Of a stretch of DNA of 25,009 bases, positions 1 to 7,285 are shown in pieces. Each line of letters opens with the position of its first letter. The stretch's first letter is position 1. The position numbers were made by a program, and so were the translations under genes. The notes beneath the pieces were generated by a model. It searched no databases, was not told the origin of the DNA, and was given only the letters and a program-made list of their open reading frames with translations. The stretch comes from JAITWN01 sp964581365 (lineage in GTDB: Bacteria > Pseudomonadota > Gammaproteobacteria > SZUA-140), in NCBI GenBank assembly GCA_964581365.1, contig CAZOOF010000032.1:1-25009 (forward strand), given 5' to 3'.

Positions 1-663
1 TACTACACCACGCCCGAGAACCGGCGCCTGCGTTTCGCGCTCGCCTATATTTCAGCGCGCGACCACGATTCGCTGCCGCGCGACCGGCGCACCGCCGATC
101 GCAACGGCTTCAGCACCTCGCTGGTGTTCGACAGCGGTCCGCTCTTCCTCGGCATCGGCTGGGAGCGCCTGGGACAGGATCCTGAGCCATTCGGTGACGA
201 TCCCGGATTCGAGGATGATGCCGAGGCCGTGAAGATCGCGCTGGCCTGGGATTTCGGCCAGGGCACCCGTGCCTCGCTGATCTGGGAGGATGCGGACGAC
301 GGCCGCCGCATCGCTGGTCGCAAGGGCAGTCGCGAGGCCTGGCATGCGGCGCTGTCGCACGTGAGCGGCAATTTCACCTGGAAGCTCGCCTACGGCATGC
401 TCGATGAGCTCGCTCATACCGCAGACAGTGGCGCGCAGATGATTGCGGCTGGTTTCTCCTGGGCTATGTCACCGCGTACGGAGTTCTACCTGCTCGGCGC
501 CACCATGCTCAATGATGACGGCGCCTTCTACGGTCTGCAGCCGGATCACGATGACCGCGGGTCGCGTGACACGGCGAAGCCGGGTATCCCGGCCGCGGGC
601 GCGGGAGAGAACGCGCTGGTGCTTTCGGCGGGACTCATGCACCGTTTCCGCATCGATCTGTAG
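1..663 (+). CDS. Gram-negative porin, C-terminal part (5' end outside window)
   Basis: The frame is open from base 1 to the TAG at 661-663, giving the last 220 residues of an outer-membrane protein. The sequence alternates short amphipathic strands and polar turns. A segment near residues 157-180 (FSWAMSPRTEFYLLGATMLND) resembles the penultimate hairpin of Porin_4-type general porins, and the end, GLMHRF followed by RIDL, matches their usual G-(I/L)-R-H-R-F closing strand. The chain ends in Leu rather than the usual Phe, with the Phe four residues earlier. Its likely role is passive diffusion of small solutes across the outer membrane. It is followed by 146 nt of non-coding DNA with its own promoter-like sequence, so it may be a separate unit from the cytochrome genes. 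Family assignment is fairly good; substrate unknown. Confidence 0.72.
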   Translation, partial: YYTTPENRRLRFALAYISARDHDSLPRDRRTADRNGFSTSLVFDSGPLFLGIGWERLGQDPEPFGDDPGFEDDAEAVKIALAWDFGQGTRASLIWEDADDGRRIAGRKGSREAWHAALSHVSGNFTWKLAYGMLDELAHTADSGAQMIAAGFSWAMSPRTEFYLLGATMLNDDGAFYGLQPDHDDRGSRDTAKPGIPAAGAGENALVLSAGLMHRFRIDL

Positions 664-713
664 GCGAGTCCGGTTCCGAAGCGTTTCGATGATTGTCGCG
701 TTACCGCTGCTCG

Positions 714-740
714 TTGTTCTGAGTAACAAAAAAATATGAT
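714..740 (+). promoter_or_regulatory. Candidate sigma-70 promoter of the cytochrome operon
   Basis: In the porin-cytochrome gap, TATGAT at 735-740 matches the -10 consensus in five of six positions and follows a run of seven A residues. A partial -35 is TTGTTC at 714-719 (15 bp spacer) or TCGTTG at 711-716 (18 bp spacer); both are weak. The low-GC patch stands out in a GC-rich window. Transcription would begin near 746-748, about 60 nt before the tetraheme cytochrome start. Prediction by eye only. Confidence 0.42.
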
Positions 741-743
741 AGA

Positions 744-768
744 GTTCCGGAACCACCCGGTCGGTGGT
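744..768. promoter_or_regulatory. Two adjacent dyads at the predicted transcription start (possible operator or leader hairpin)
   Basis: GTTCCGGAAC at 744-753 is a perfect 10-bp palindrome just downstream of the candidate -10 box. It is followed at once by ACCACC (752-757), a 5-nt loop and GGTGGT (763-768), a 6-bp hairpin. The position suggests a repressor or activator site, or a structured 5' leader, for the downstream cytochrome operon. No regulator is encoded nearby and I do not recognise the site. Confidence 0.3.
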
Positions 769-809
769 CCGCTGATTCGCGGTGGCCAGAGGGGGAGCAC
801 GGGGCAACA

Positions 810-1640
810 ATGCGAGCGGCTAACCATATCCGCAGACGCGCATGGGGGGCAGCGCTTGTAGTAGTGGCGCTGGCAGCCACCGCGGTCGATGCCGGGATTT
901 TCAATACCAGACACAATCTGAGCAGCACCGGAATCAATGCCGCGAGCAATTTCAGCGGCACCTCCGAAATCTGCGTCTTCTGCCATACTCCGCATGGTTC
1001 GGACGCCTCGGTGGCAGTTCCGCTGTGGAACCGCGCCGTCGACCCCCAGGGCTTTACCACCTACGATCAGCTGGGCTCCACCAGTCTGGATGCGGCCATC
1101 GAGCCCGTCGGCTCGGTTTCGGTCGCCTGCCTGTCGTGTCATGACGGCACCCAGGCCATGGATTCGGTGATCAACGAGCCCGGTTCGGGCGCCACCAACT
1201 GGTCTTTCCGCGCCGGACAGTGGAGCGGACAGGCCGCCCCGGTCGGCGGACGCATCGGCCCGGTGACGGTCATCACCAACCTGACCAAGGATCTGCGGGA
1301 CGACCATCCGATCTCGGTGCAGTATGCCGGCGGCGGCTATTCGCAATCCAACCCCTTTGGCCCCGGCCGTGACCCCGACTTCCATCAGGCCGAGAGCAAG
1401 ATCGTCGGCAGCGAACGGGTGTGGTGGGTCAACACCCGCAATGCCGGCGGTACCTCGGATTACGAAAAGAGTGACATGAAGCTGTATACGCGCGTCGGTA
1501 CTCGCGGCGTCTACGTCGGCGAGCCGCAGCCGTACGTAGAGTGCGCCTCGTGCCACGATCCGCATGTCGACTACAACCCGCTGTTCCTGCGCATCGATCC
1601 GGTGGGCAGCGCAGTGTGTCTGACATGTCACGACAAGTGA
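810..1640 (+). CDS. Tetraheme c-type cytochrome, secreted
   Basis: A 276-residue protein with a signal peptide (Arg-rich start, hydrophobic residues 11-25, cleavage around AVDA-G) and four CXXCH heme sites at residues 55-59, 107-111, 245-249 and 270-274. It ends two residues after the last heme site. Motifs NTRHNLS, CVFCHTPHG, PLWNR, CLSCHDGT and ECASCHDPHV are typical of multiheme cytochromes of metal-reducing and sulfur bacteria. The same motifs recur in the same order in the first 280 residues of the 11-heme protein at 9961-12678, so the two are paralogs and this one is essentially the N-terminal module alone. Expected periplasmic or extracellular electron carrier. A GGGG stretch at 801-804 sits 5 nt before the ATG. 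First gene after the predicted promoter. Confidence 0.9.
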   Translation: MRAANHIRRRAWGAALVVVALAATAVDAGIFNTRHNLSSTGINAASNFSGTSEICVFCHTPHGSDASVAVPLWNRAVDPQGFTTYDQLGSTSLDAAIEPVGSVSVACLSCHDGTQAMDSVINEPGSGATNWSFRAGQWSGQAAPVGGRIGPVTVITNLTKDLRDDHPISVQYAGGGYSQSNPFGPGRDPDFHQAESKIVGSERVWWVNTRNAGGTSDYEKSDMKLYTRVGTRGVYVGEPQPYVECASCHDPHVDYNPLFLRIDPVGSAVCLTCHDK

Positions 1641-1689
1641 CGGCAATCGCCGCGGCGATCCGCACATGCCGGTCTGATCGCTCTCCAGC

Positions 1690-2643
1690 ATGCGTCGCCT
1701 GAGTCCGGCGCTGGTCTTGCTGCTGTCCCTGGTCGCTGCTCTGGCGGGCGCGGAGGAGGCCGGGGATGAGGAAATTTTTGCGGTGGTCGGTGACGTCGTG
1801 ATTCCGGCGGCCGAGTTCGAGGCGAACTTCCACACCGGAGTTCGCGAGCGTTTCTATCACGGCAGCGTGCCGGCGGCGGAGCTTGCGGAGTTCCGGCGCG
1901 AGGTGGCGCGCTCGATGGTCGATCGGGTGCTGCTGTTGCGCGAGGCCGACCGGCTCGGAGTGGAACCGGACGAGACCGCGGTGGAGGCGGATCTCGAGCG
2001 CAGGATGGCAGTCATCGCGGCGAGTCCCGATCCGGACCGGGCGCGGCAGATGGTGCGCGAGCGTCTGCTGGCCGATAGCGTGCTGAGTCAGCTCCGCGCG
2101 CGCATCGGGAATGTGCCGCCACCGCCGCGGGAGGCTGTGGAGGCGTACTGGCGTGAGTACCCCGAAAAGTTCACCACGCCGGAACGGGTGCGGCTGTCGG
2201 TGATCCTGCTCAAGGTCGAACCCTGGTCGCCCGAGACGGTGTGGAAGGCAGCGCATGAGGAGGCGCTGCGGCTGGAGGCGCGTCTCGCCGAGGGTGCGTC
2301 GTTTGCGGAACTGGCGCAGCTGCATTCCGCCGATGCTTCGGCGGCGCAGGGCGGCGATCTGGGCTACGTGCATCGCGGCATGCTGTCGCAGGAGGCGCAG
2401 GAGGTCGTCGATGGCATGGGTCCCGGTGAGATTTCGACGCCGGTACGCATGCTGCAGGGTATCGCGCTGTTCCGGCTCGAGGAGCGCATCGCGCCGGCGC
2501 TGAACGCCTTCGAGCTGGTGGAGGATCGCGCCCGGGAGCTGCTGCATCGCGAGTTGCGCGAGCAGGCCTGGGAAGAGGCGTTGCAGCGGTTGCGCGCCGG
2601 GACACCGGTCACGCTCAACGAGGCGCTGATCGAAGGTAGTTGA
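1690..2643 (+). CDS. Parvulin-type (PpiC/SurA-like) peptidyl-prolyl isomerase, periplasmic chaperone
   Basis: A 317-residue protein with a signal peptide (residues 1-20), a SurA_N-like helical segment (about 30-150) and a parvulin domain (about 165-268), shown by FAELAQLHSADASAAQGGDLGYVHRG and PGEISTPV. It would help fold exported proteins rich in cis-prolines, and its place between a cytochrome and an outer-membrane barrel suggests these are its clients. The two histidines usually found in parvulin active sites, in the R-H-I and G-Y-H-I contexts, are replaced by Val171 and Ala259. The protein may therefore be a chaperone with weak or no isomerase activity. No clear Shine-Dalgarno sequence precedes the ATG, which lies 49 nt after the cytochrome stop. 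Family call is firm; client range is inferred. Confidence 0.87.
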   Translation: MRRLSPALVLLLSLVAALAGAEEAGDEEIFAVVGDVVIPAAEFEANFHTGVRERFYHGSVPAAELAEFRREVARSMVDRVLLLREADRLGVEPDETAVEADLERRMAVIAASPDPDRARQMVRERLLADSVLSQLRARIGNVPPPPREAVEAYWREYPEKFTTPERVRLSVILLKVEPWSPETVWKAAHEEALRLEARLAEGASFAELAQLHSADASAAQGGDLGYVHRGMLSQEAQEVVDGMGPGEISTPVRMLQGIALFRLEERIAPALNAFELVEDRARELLHRELREQAWEEALQRLRAGTPVTLNEALIEGS

Positions 2644-2674
2644 TCCCCCGACGGGGCCGGTTCGTCGCGTCGGA

Positions 2675-2691
2675 GCAATAACAACTTGAAG
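2675..2691 (+). repeat. Leader motif copy 1 (GCAATAACAA then TTGAAG)
   Basis: The 10-mer GCAATAACAA at 2675-2684 is followed one base later by TTGAAG. The same pair occurs at 4531-4549 with a 3-nt gap. Both copies lie in the short gaps before genes of the cytochrome cluster (50 nt and 21 nt before the chosen starts). This could be a shared translational or processing element; function unknown. Confidence 0.3.
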
Positions 2692-2740
2692 ACGCCGCGA
2701 GACGCCGCGCGCGGCGATCGACGTGGGGATACGGGATTTC

Positions 2741-4501
2741 ATGCCAGTGGGCAAGCATCATTCTGGTTCGATGCTGTATGCGGTGGCCGCGGCGCTGTGG
2801 GGGGCGCAGGCGGTCGCTGCCGTGACGCTGACCGACGTGTCCGGCAGCGTCGGCTATACCTTTCGCTCGATCACTGGCAGCACCGCGAGTGATGCGCGGT
2901 CCAACCAGCTGCGGGCGTCGATCAACGGTCAGGGCTACCTGTGGGAGCCCTGGTTCGCCAATATTTCCGCGGGTCTGCGCGCGACCCAGGACTCGACCCG
3001 GTTCACTGCCGCCGATACCTCGACGCGGACCACGATCCTGGGCGCCGATCTCGATCTCAGCGTGCTGTCACAGAGCCGCACGCCTTTCTCGCTGTCATAC
3101 CGCCTGAGCGATACCCGCGTCGACTCGGTCAGTCTGCCCAATCCGGTCACCGCGCTCGGCGGCTACGAGTTTCAGGCCGAGCGCGTGAGCCTGCGGCAGA
3201 GCTACTTTACGGAGCAGGGCGATCGTCTCCAGTTCAGCTTCGATCACGGCACCTGGGAATCCGATCAGCGGGAGGACTACAAGGATCAGCTGTTCGGCCT
3301 CGAGTACAATATGCGCCGCTCGCGTCACACCCTGAGTGCCCGCGCCAGCTATCAGGAAACCGGACTCAGTTCTTTCGAGGACGAAACCAAGATCCGGCTG
3401 CTCAATTTCGATCATTTCTACCATCCGAGCCGGGCCCTGCGTTTCGACACCATGGCCAGCTACTATGATGCCGATGGGCGCTCGGCGGAGCCGTCGGCCA
3501 ACAGCAGCGTGCACCGCGACAGCAGCATGCGCTATGTGCAGGTGTCGAATTTCGCCTTCTGGCGCCCCGTGGACCGGCCGATTTCGGCGAGTGCCGGTAT
3601 CCGCATCTATGATCTGGAGGCGGAGTCGCCTGGCGGCAAGCTCGACCAGGCCAGTATCAGCGCCAGCGCCGGCATCTTTTATCAGTTCACGCGGAACCTG
3701 CGTTTCGATGCCAGCGCGGAGGTCACCGATTCGGACGCCACTGGCTTCAACACCAGTTCGCGCCAGCGCCTGGGCGCGCTCTACCAGTCCGACCTGAGAG
3801 AAGTGCTTTCGGGTTTCACCTACTATTGGCATGCCGAAGCCTCGGCCCAGAACCAGGACACCGGCAATGACGATCTGTTTACCGGCATGGTTCGCGTCGG
3901 TCACGATCTGCAGCGCATGTGGCTGACCGATGGGCGAGGCACCTTCCGGCTGAGTCTGAGCCAGAACGTGAGCGGCGTGGAGCAGTCGGGAGAGCGGGAC
4001 GGGTCCATGCAGCGGTTGGATCACACCGGTAGTGTGTCCTGGGATCTGCACGGGGAGAGCGGTTCAACGATGGTCCATCTGACCTTGTCGGACTCGCGGG
4101 GCTTCGGTGATCAGGACGACAGTCAGCAGTTCGCCAACCTGCAATTCATGCGCACCCAGAACCTGACGCTGTACAGCATGCTGAGCGGAAATCTGACCGT
4201 TCAAATGGTGCAGCGGGACTTCAACGGCCTGCGGGATAATGATACAGTAACGGCGACCGGCCAGGTGACCTACCGTCACATGAGCCTGTTCGATATCGCG
4301 CAACTGAGGTTCAATTCCGATCTCAGGGTCGCACGCGCAGCCACCGACGAAGGCGTGGATCGCGCTGAATGGGAGAACCGGCTGGATTACGTCATAGGTC
4401 TCGTCGATGCCAGTCTCAGCTGGCGGTACATCAGTTTTGCAGGGGAGCAGAACGACGAGGCTTACAACATCATCTATTTTCAGGTGAACCGTCGCTTCTA
4501 G
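2741..4501 (+). CDS. Large outer-membrane beta-barrel protein
   Basis: With the ATG at 2741 this is a 586-residue protein with a signal peptide ending near residue 27 (AQAVAA). The rest is a long run of alternating amphipathic strands rich in Ser, Asp, Arg and Tyr, closing with YFQVNRRF. A terminal Phe preceded by alternating residues is the usual BAM-recognised barrel signal. The length would allow a barrel of more than 20 strands. It does not look like a Porin_4 protein. By position it could be the outer-membrane channel for cytochrome export, or an MtrB/PioB-like sleeve around a cytochrome; I see no diagnostic MtrB motif. The start could also be GTG 2723 or ATG 2771; 2741 has GGGG 12 nt upstream and gives a normal signal peptide. 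Barrel call is solid, role inferred. Confidence 0.82.
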   Translation: MPVGKHHSGSMLYAVAAALWGAQAVAAVTLTDVSGSVGYTFRSITGSTASDARSNQLRASINGQGYLWEPWFANISAGLRATQDSTRFTAADTSTRTTILGADLDLSVLSQSRTPFSLSYRLSDTRVDSVSLPNPVTALGGYEFQAERVSLRQSYFTEQGDRLQFSFDHGTWESDQREDYKDQLFGLEYNMRRSRHTLSARASYQETGLSSFEDETKIRLLNFDHFYHPSRALRFDTMASYYDADGRSAEPSANSSVHRDSSMRYVQVSNFAFWRPVDRPISASAGIRIYDLEAESPGGKLDQASISASAGIFYQFTRNLRFDASAEVTDSDATGFNTSSRQRLGALYQSDLREVLSGFTYYWHAEASAQNQDTGNDDLFTGMVRVGHDLQRMWLTDGRGTFRLSLSQNVSGVEQSGERDGSMQRLDHTGSVSWDLHGESGSTMVHLTLSDSRGFGDQDDSQQFANLQFMRTQNLTLYSMLSGNLTVQMVQRDFNGLRDNDTVTATGQVTYRHMSLFDIAQLRFNSDLRVARAATDEGVDRAEWENRLDYVIGLVDASLSWRYISFAGEQNDEAYNIIYFQVNRRF

Positions 4502-4530
4502 TGCCGCTGCAGTAGAGGGAACCTGCGCGG

Positions 4531-4549
4531 GCAATAACAAGCATTGAAG
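4531..4549 (+). repeat. Leader motif copy 2 (GCAATAACAA then TTGAAG)
   Basis: Second copy of the pair seen at 2675-2691, here with a 3-nt gap (GCAATAACAA 4531-4540, TTGAAG 4544-4549). It precedes the first triheme cytochrome gene and lies just upstream of a strong Shine-Dalgarno run at 4554-4564. Confidence 0.3.
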
Positions 4550-4569
4550 TCATGAGGAGGGGGGTTTTT

Positions 4570-5013
4570 ATGCCATCGATGATCTCTCGGAGGCCGTTCG
4601 GCATCTCGCTGCTGGCGGGTTTGCTGATCGGAATGTGGTTCTGGGCGGCGCCGCAGCCGGCCCAGGCGGAATATGGTGACGTCGTCATCAATAACTACGC
4701 GGATGCGGCTGGCATGCGTCCGGTGGTGTTCCCTCACTGGTTCCATCGCGTGCGTTTCCGCTGCAAGGTTTGCCATGCCGATCTCGGCTTCCAGTTCAAG
4801 GCCGGCGGCAACGAGATCACGATGGCCAAGATCGTAGACGGCCAGTTCTGCGGCGCCTGCCACAATGGTGAGGTGGCGTGGTCGGTCGAGAACTGCGCAA
4901 TGTGCCATTCGGGCATCCCCGGCACGCCGACGCATTTCCATGGCAGCACGGTGCAGCGTCTCGTCGCGCCGGCATTCAAGCCGTTGGATCCTGCAGCCGC
5001 GGGCTCGCAGTGA
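4570..5013 (+). CDS. Triheme c7-type cytochrome (first of three)
   Basis: A 147-residue secreted protein with signal peptide (residues 1-33, ending AQA-E) and three CXXCH sites at residues 65-69, 94-98 and 109-113. The layout PVVFPHWFH before the first site, with His56 and His59 as likely axial ligands, then CGACH and CAMCH, fits the c(7)-type triheme domain known from Geobacter periplasmic cytochromes. Expected to carry electrons in the periplasm or at the inner face of the outer membrane. The start at 4570 is chosen over an in-frame ATG at 4552 because a very strong Shine-Dalgarno run (GAGGAGGGGGG, 4554-4564) sits 5 nt before it and would lie inside the longer reading. It lacks the roughly 100-residue N-terminal extension of the other two triheme proteins. 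Confidence 0.9.
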   Translation: MPSMISRRPFGISLLAGLLIGMWFWAAPQPAQAEYGDVVINNYADAAGMRPVVFPHWFHRVRFRCKVCHADLGFQFKAGGNEITMAKIVDGQFCGACHNGEVAWSVENCAMCHSGIPGTPTHFHGSTVQRLVAPAFKPLDPAAAGSQ

Positions 5014-5033
5014 CGCGCAGGGGGGCTTAGAAC

Positions 5034-5669
5034 ATGAACATTACAAGAAACGCCAGCATCGTTTTCGGAGTGGCAGCCCTGGTACTGACTGCTTTCCTGC
5101 CCGCTCAGCAGGCAGCAGCCCAGGTATCGACCGCCAACGAGTTCAACGTCAACCTGCAGAAGCGGGATTCGGCGAATCCGCCGCCCTGGGAGGACGGAGT
5201 TCACGATACGGAGAACGAGGCCACCTTCTCACTGCAGCCGCCGGAAGAGGCCTATCAGGGGCTGCCGCGCACGCGCTTCGGCAACCGCGTCGACTGGGTG
5301 AAGGCCATCGATGATGGTTTGCTGCGTCCGCGCTGGGATCGACTCGATTCCTCCGAGGAGCCGTTCGTGATGGACCTCGACATCGTGCGTCCGGTGAAGG
5401 CATCGATGCCCGACGTGGTGTTCCCGCATCGCCAGCATACGGAGTGGCTGTTCTGCTCCAACTGCCATCCGGCGATCTTCGTCCCGCAGGCCGGCGCCAA
5501 CCAGATCAACATGTCGGCGATCCTGCTCGGCGAGAAGTGCGGCGTCTGCCATGGCAAGGTGGCATTCCCGGTCACCACGGCGACCTGCACGAAGTGCCAT
5601 TCCAAGGCCAAGCCTGCGGACTGGAAGCCGCCGCTCAGCGAGGCGACGCTCAAGAATCCGTGGCGTTGA
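5034..5669 (+). CDS. Triheme c7-type cytochrome with N-terminal extension (second of three)
   Basis: A 211-residue protein with signal peptide (1-30, ending AAA-Q) and CXXCH sites at 141-145, 169-173 and 185-189; His132 and His135 (FPHRQH) are probable ligands. Residues 45-125 form an extra region without heme that is conserved in the third triheme protein (shared GVHD/GIHD, DWVK, DLDI/DFDI elements), so the two are close paralogs. The heme domain is very similar between them (HTEWL, NCHPAIF, PQAGAN, MSAI, CGVCHGKVAF). The extra region may dock a partner such as the barrel or a propeller lipoprotein. A GGGGGG run at 5020-5025 lies 8 nt before the ATG, and the gap to the previous gene is 20 nt, so they are co-transcribed. 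Confidence 0.9.
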   Translation: MNITRNASIVFGVAALVLTAFLPAQQAAAQVSTANEFNVNLQKRDSANPPPWEDGVHDTENEATFSLQPPEEAYQGLPRTRFGNRVDWVKAIDDGLLRPRWDRLDSSEEPFVMDLDIVRPVKASMPDVVFPHRQHTEWLFCSNCHPAIFVPQAGANQINMSAILLGEKCGVCHGKVAFPVTTATCTKCHSKAKPADWKPPLSEATLKNPWR

Positions 5670-5678
5670 TGTGACGGA

Positions 5679-5706
5679 TGGGCCTGCCCTTGACCGGGCA
5701 GGCCCA
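5679..5706 (+). repeat. Perfect 11-bp inverted repeat between cytochrome and lipoprotein genes
   Basis: TGGGCCTGCCC (5679-5689), a 6-nt loop, and GGGCAGGCCCA (5696-5706) form a perfect GC-rich hairpin that starts 9 nt after the stop of the second triheme gene. No T tract follows, so it is not a classical rho-independent terminator. It could stabilise or attenuate the upstream transcript, setting different levels for cytochromes and downstream genes. It also argues against starting the next gene at ATG 5678, inside the stem. Confidence 0.5.
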
Positions 5707-5734
5707 GTGGTGTCCACCAATGCGTGAGAAGGGA

Positions 5735-7285
5735 ATGCGATCCTCTTTATTCTTTCCGTTATCCGCCATTCTCGCGCTGATCCTTGCCGGCTGCGCCTCT
5801 ACTGGCGGAGATGATCCGCGTCCGGTTGCCCGCGAGGAAGCGCAACCCGCAGCAGCACCGGCGCCGGCCGACGTCCCCGTAGTGCCGCCGGCGGTCAGCA
5901 CAGCGCCTGCCGCGCCCGAAGCGGAGTCGACCGCCTCGGCGCCACCGTCCGCTCCGCAGATTCAGCATCCGCAGCAGCCGGAGCCGCCGCCGCTCATCCC
6001 CGCGCCAGGCGCGCCGCAGCAGCAGCCGGCCGAGCCGGAGCAGCCGGAGTCCCCGTTCATCTTCAACGTGAGAACGGCGACCAAGGACCAGACTCATGCG
6101 TATTATGGTGTCGGTCACCGCATGGGATTCACCGTAAACGGTGTGCAGGGCAAGCCGCTGGTACTGGTGCGCGGCAAGACCTACACCTTCCGCGTGGATG
6201 CCGGAATACAGCATGATTTCTACCTGTCGACCAGCGAGGTAGGCTGGGGCGGGGCAACCTATACCGACGGTGTCAGCGGCCAGTTCATCTATGAAGGTGT
6301 CGTCACCTTCACTCCGGGGCCGAATGCGCCGGACCTGCTCTATTATCAGTGCCGCAACCACAAGAACATGGGTGGCCCGATCTACGTCGTCGACGAGGGT
6401 CAGGAGAACACGCCCATCGAGGAACTGGCCGCCGCGCGCGGTGCGGCTGCCCCCACGGGAACGGCTCGGAGCGCGACCCCGCAGGCCTCGACATCGGAGG
6501 CCGGGCAGCAGTTGGTGCAGAAGATGCAGTTCGCCGAGCTGTTCATCAACCAGTCCGCCGCCGCCAAGCGGATCATGGAAAGCGACAACGCGATGGCCAA
6601 GGATCTGCATCGCGTCGCGCGCGAGCATCTCGAGTCCGCGCGCCTGGCATCGGTGGCCGGGAAGAATGATGAGGCGCTACGCCTGGTCGAGGATGCCACG
6701 CGGACGATGAGCGAAGCGGCGCTGCAGGTGCCGGCAACCGATGGCGCGGCCGAGCGCACGCGCTTCGAACAGTTGTACGAGAGCGTGCAGGCGTTCCAGA
6801 CGGCGTATCAGCGCAGCGCAGACCAGATGGCCAAGGCGCAGGGCAAGGACAAGGTGCGTGACGTGGACCTCGGTCGTGTCCGCGATATCATGGCCAGTGC
6901 CCGCAGCCTGGCCGATGAAGGCAAGTACAACGAAGGCATCAGCATGCTGGGCGGCGCCCAGGACGCGCTCACCACGGCCCTGACCGAAATGCTGGCGAAC
7001 CAGACCATCGTCCATGAGCTGGTGTTCGAGACGCCGAAGGACGAATACGAGTACGAGCTGTCGCGCTACATCGGTTATGAGGCGCTGGTCCCGCTCGCGA
7101 TTCGTCAGAAGCGCCCTGACGTGCAGACCGTCAACATGATGATGCAGTTCGTCGATCGCGCGCGCGAGGTAAAGGCGCTGTCCGAACCCGAGGCGGCGCG
7201 TGGCAATTATTCCGAAGCGATTCTCATGCTTCAGGGCGCCACCAGCAATATCCAGCGCGCGCTGCAGACTCTGGGTGTGCGGTGA
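5735..7285 (+). CDS. Lipoprotein with amicyanin-like cupredoxin domain and helical C-terminus
   Basis: From ATG 5735 the protein has 516 residues. A lipoprotein signal ends at LAGC (Cys20). A Pro/Ala/Gln-rich linker runs from about 28 to 106. A cupredoxin-like domain spans about 107-220 with a likely type 1 copper site: His160 (IQHDF) and Cys206-x2-His209-x2-Met212. That C-x2-H-x2-M spacing is the amicyanin one. Residues 255-516 are almost all helix, with three related hairpins, each ending in a G-K/N-(Y)-(N/S/D)-E-A/G-(L/I) turn, resembling TPR-like packing. It is probably a membrane-anchored electron relay or scaffold for cytochromes. Start is uncertain: ATG 5720 also gives a good signal, while 5735 follows the purine-rich GAGAAGGGA. 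The copper site is seen as a motif only. Confidence 0.8.
   Translation: MRSSLFFPLSAILALILAGCASTGGDDPRPVAREEAQPAAAPAPADVPVVPPAVSTAPAAPEAESTASAPPSAPQIQHPQQPEPPPLIPAPGAPQQQPAEPEQPESPFIFNVRTATKDQTHAYYGVGHRMGFTVNGVQGKPLVLVRGKTYTFRVDAGIQHDFYLSTSEVGWGGATYTDGVSGQFIYEGVVTFTPGPNAPDLLYYQCRNHKNMGGPIYVVDEGQENTPIEELAAARGAAAPTGTARSATPQASTSEAGQQLVQKMQFAELFINQSAAAKRIMESDNAMAKDLHRVAREHLESARLASVAGKNDEALRLVEDATRTMSEAALQVPATDGAAERTRFEQLYESVQAFQTAYQRSADQMAKAQGKDKVRDVDLGRVRDIMASARSLADEGKYNEGISMLGGAQDALTTALTEMLANQTIVHELVFETPKDEYEYELSRYIGYEALVPLAIRQKRPDVQTVNMMMQFVDRAREVKALSEPEAARGNYSEAILMLQGATSNIQRALQTLGVR

Noticed and set aside
546..1835. Long minus-strand open frames opposite the porin, cytochromes and isomerase.
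   Set aside because: They are shadows of GC-rich coding frames on the + strand, with low-complexity, His/Arg/Gly-rich translations, no recognisable domain and no ribosome-binding site.
2645..2656. CCCC-GAC-GGGG dyad after the isomerase gene as a terminator.
   Set aside because: Only four to five base pairs, a loop of 1-3 nt and no T tract.
2694..2718. Tandem GACGCCGCG repeats before the barrel gene.
   Set aside because: Two imperfect copies in GC-rich DNA are within chance expectation and do not recur elsewhere in the window.
5678..5734. Longer N-terminus for the copper lipoprotein starting at ATG 5678.
   Set aside because: It would start within the perfect hairpin and place a lipoprotein signal 19 residues in; starts at 5720 or 5735 give a normal signal.
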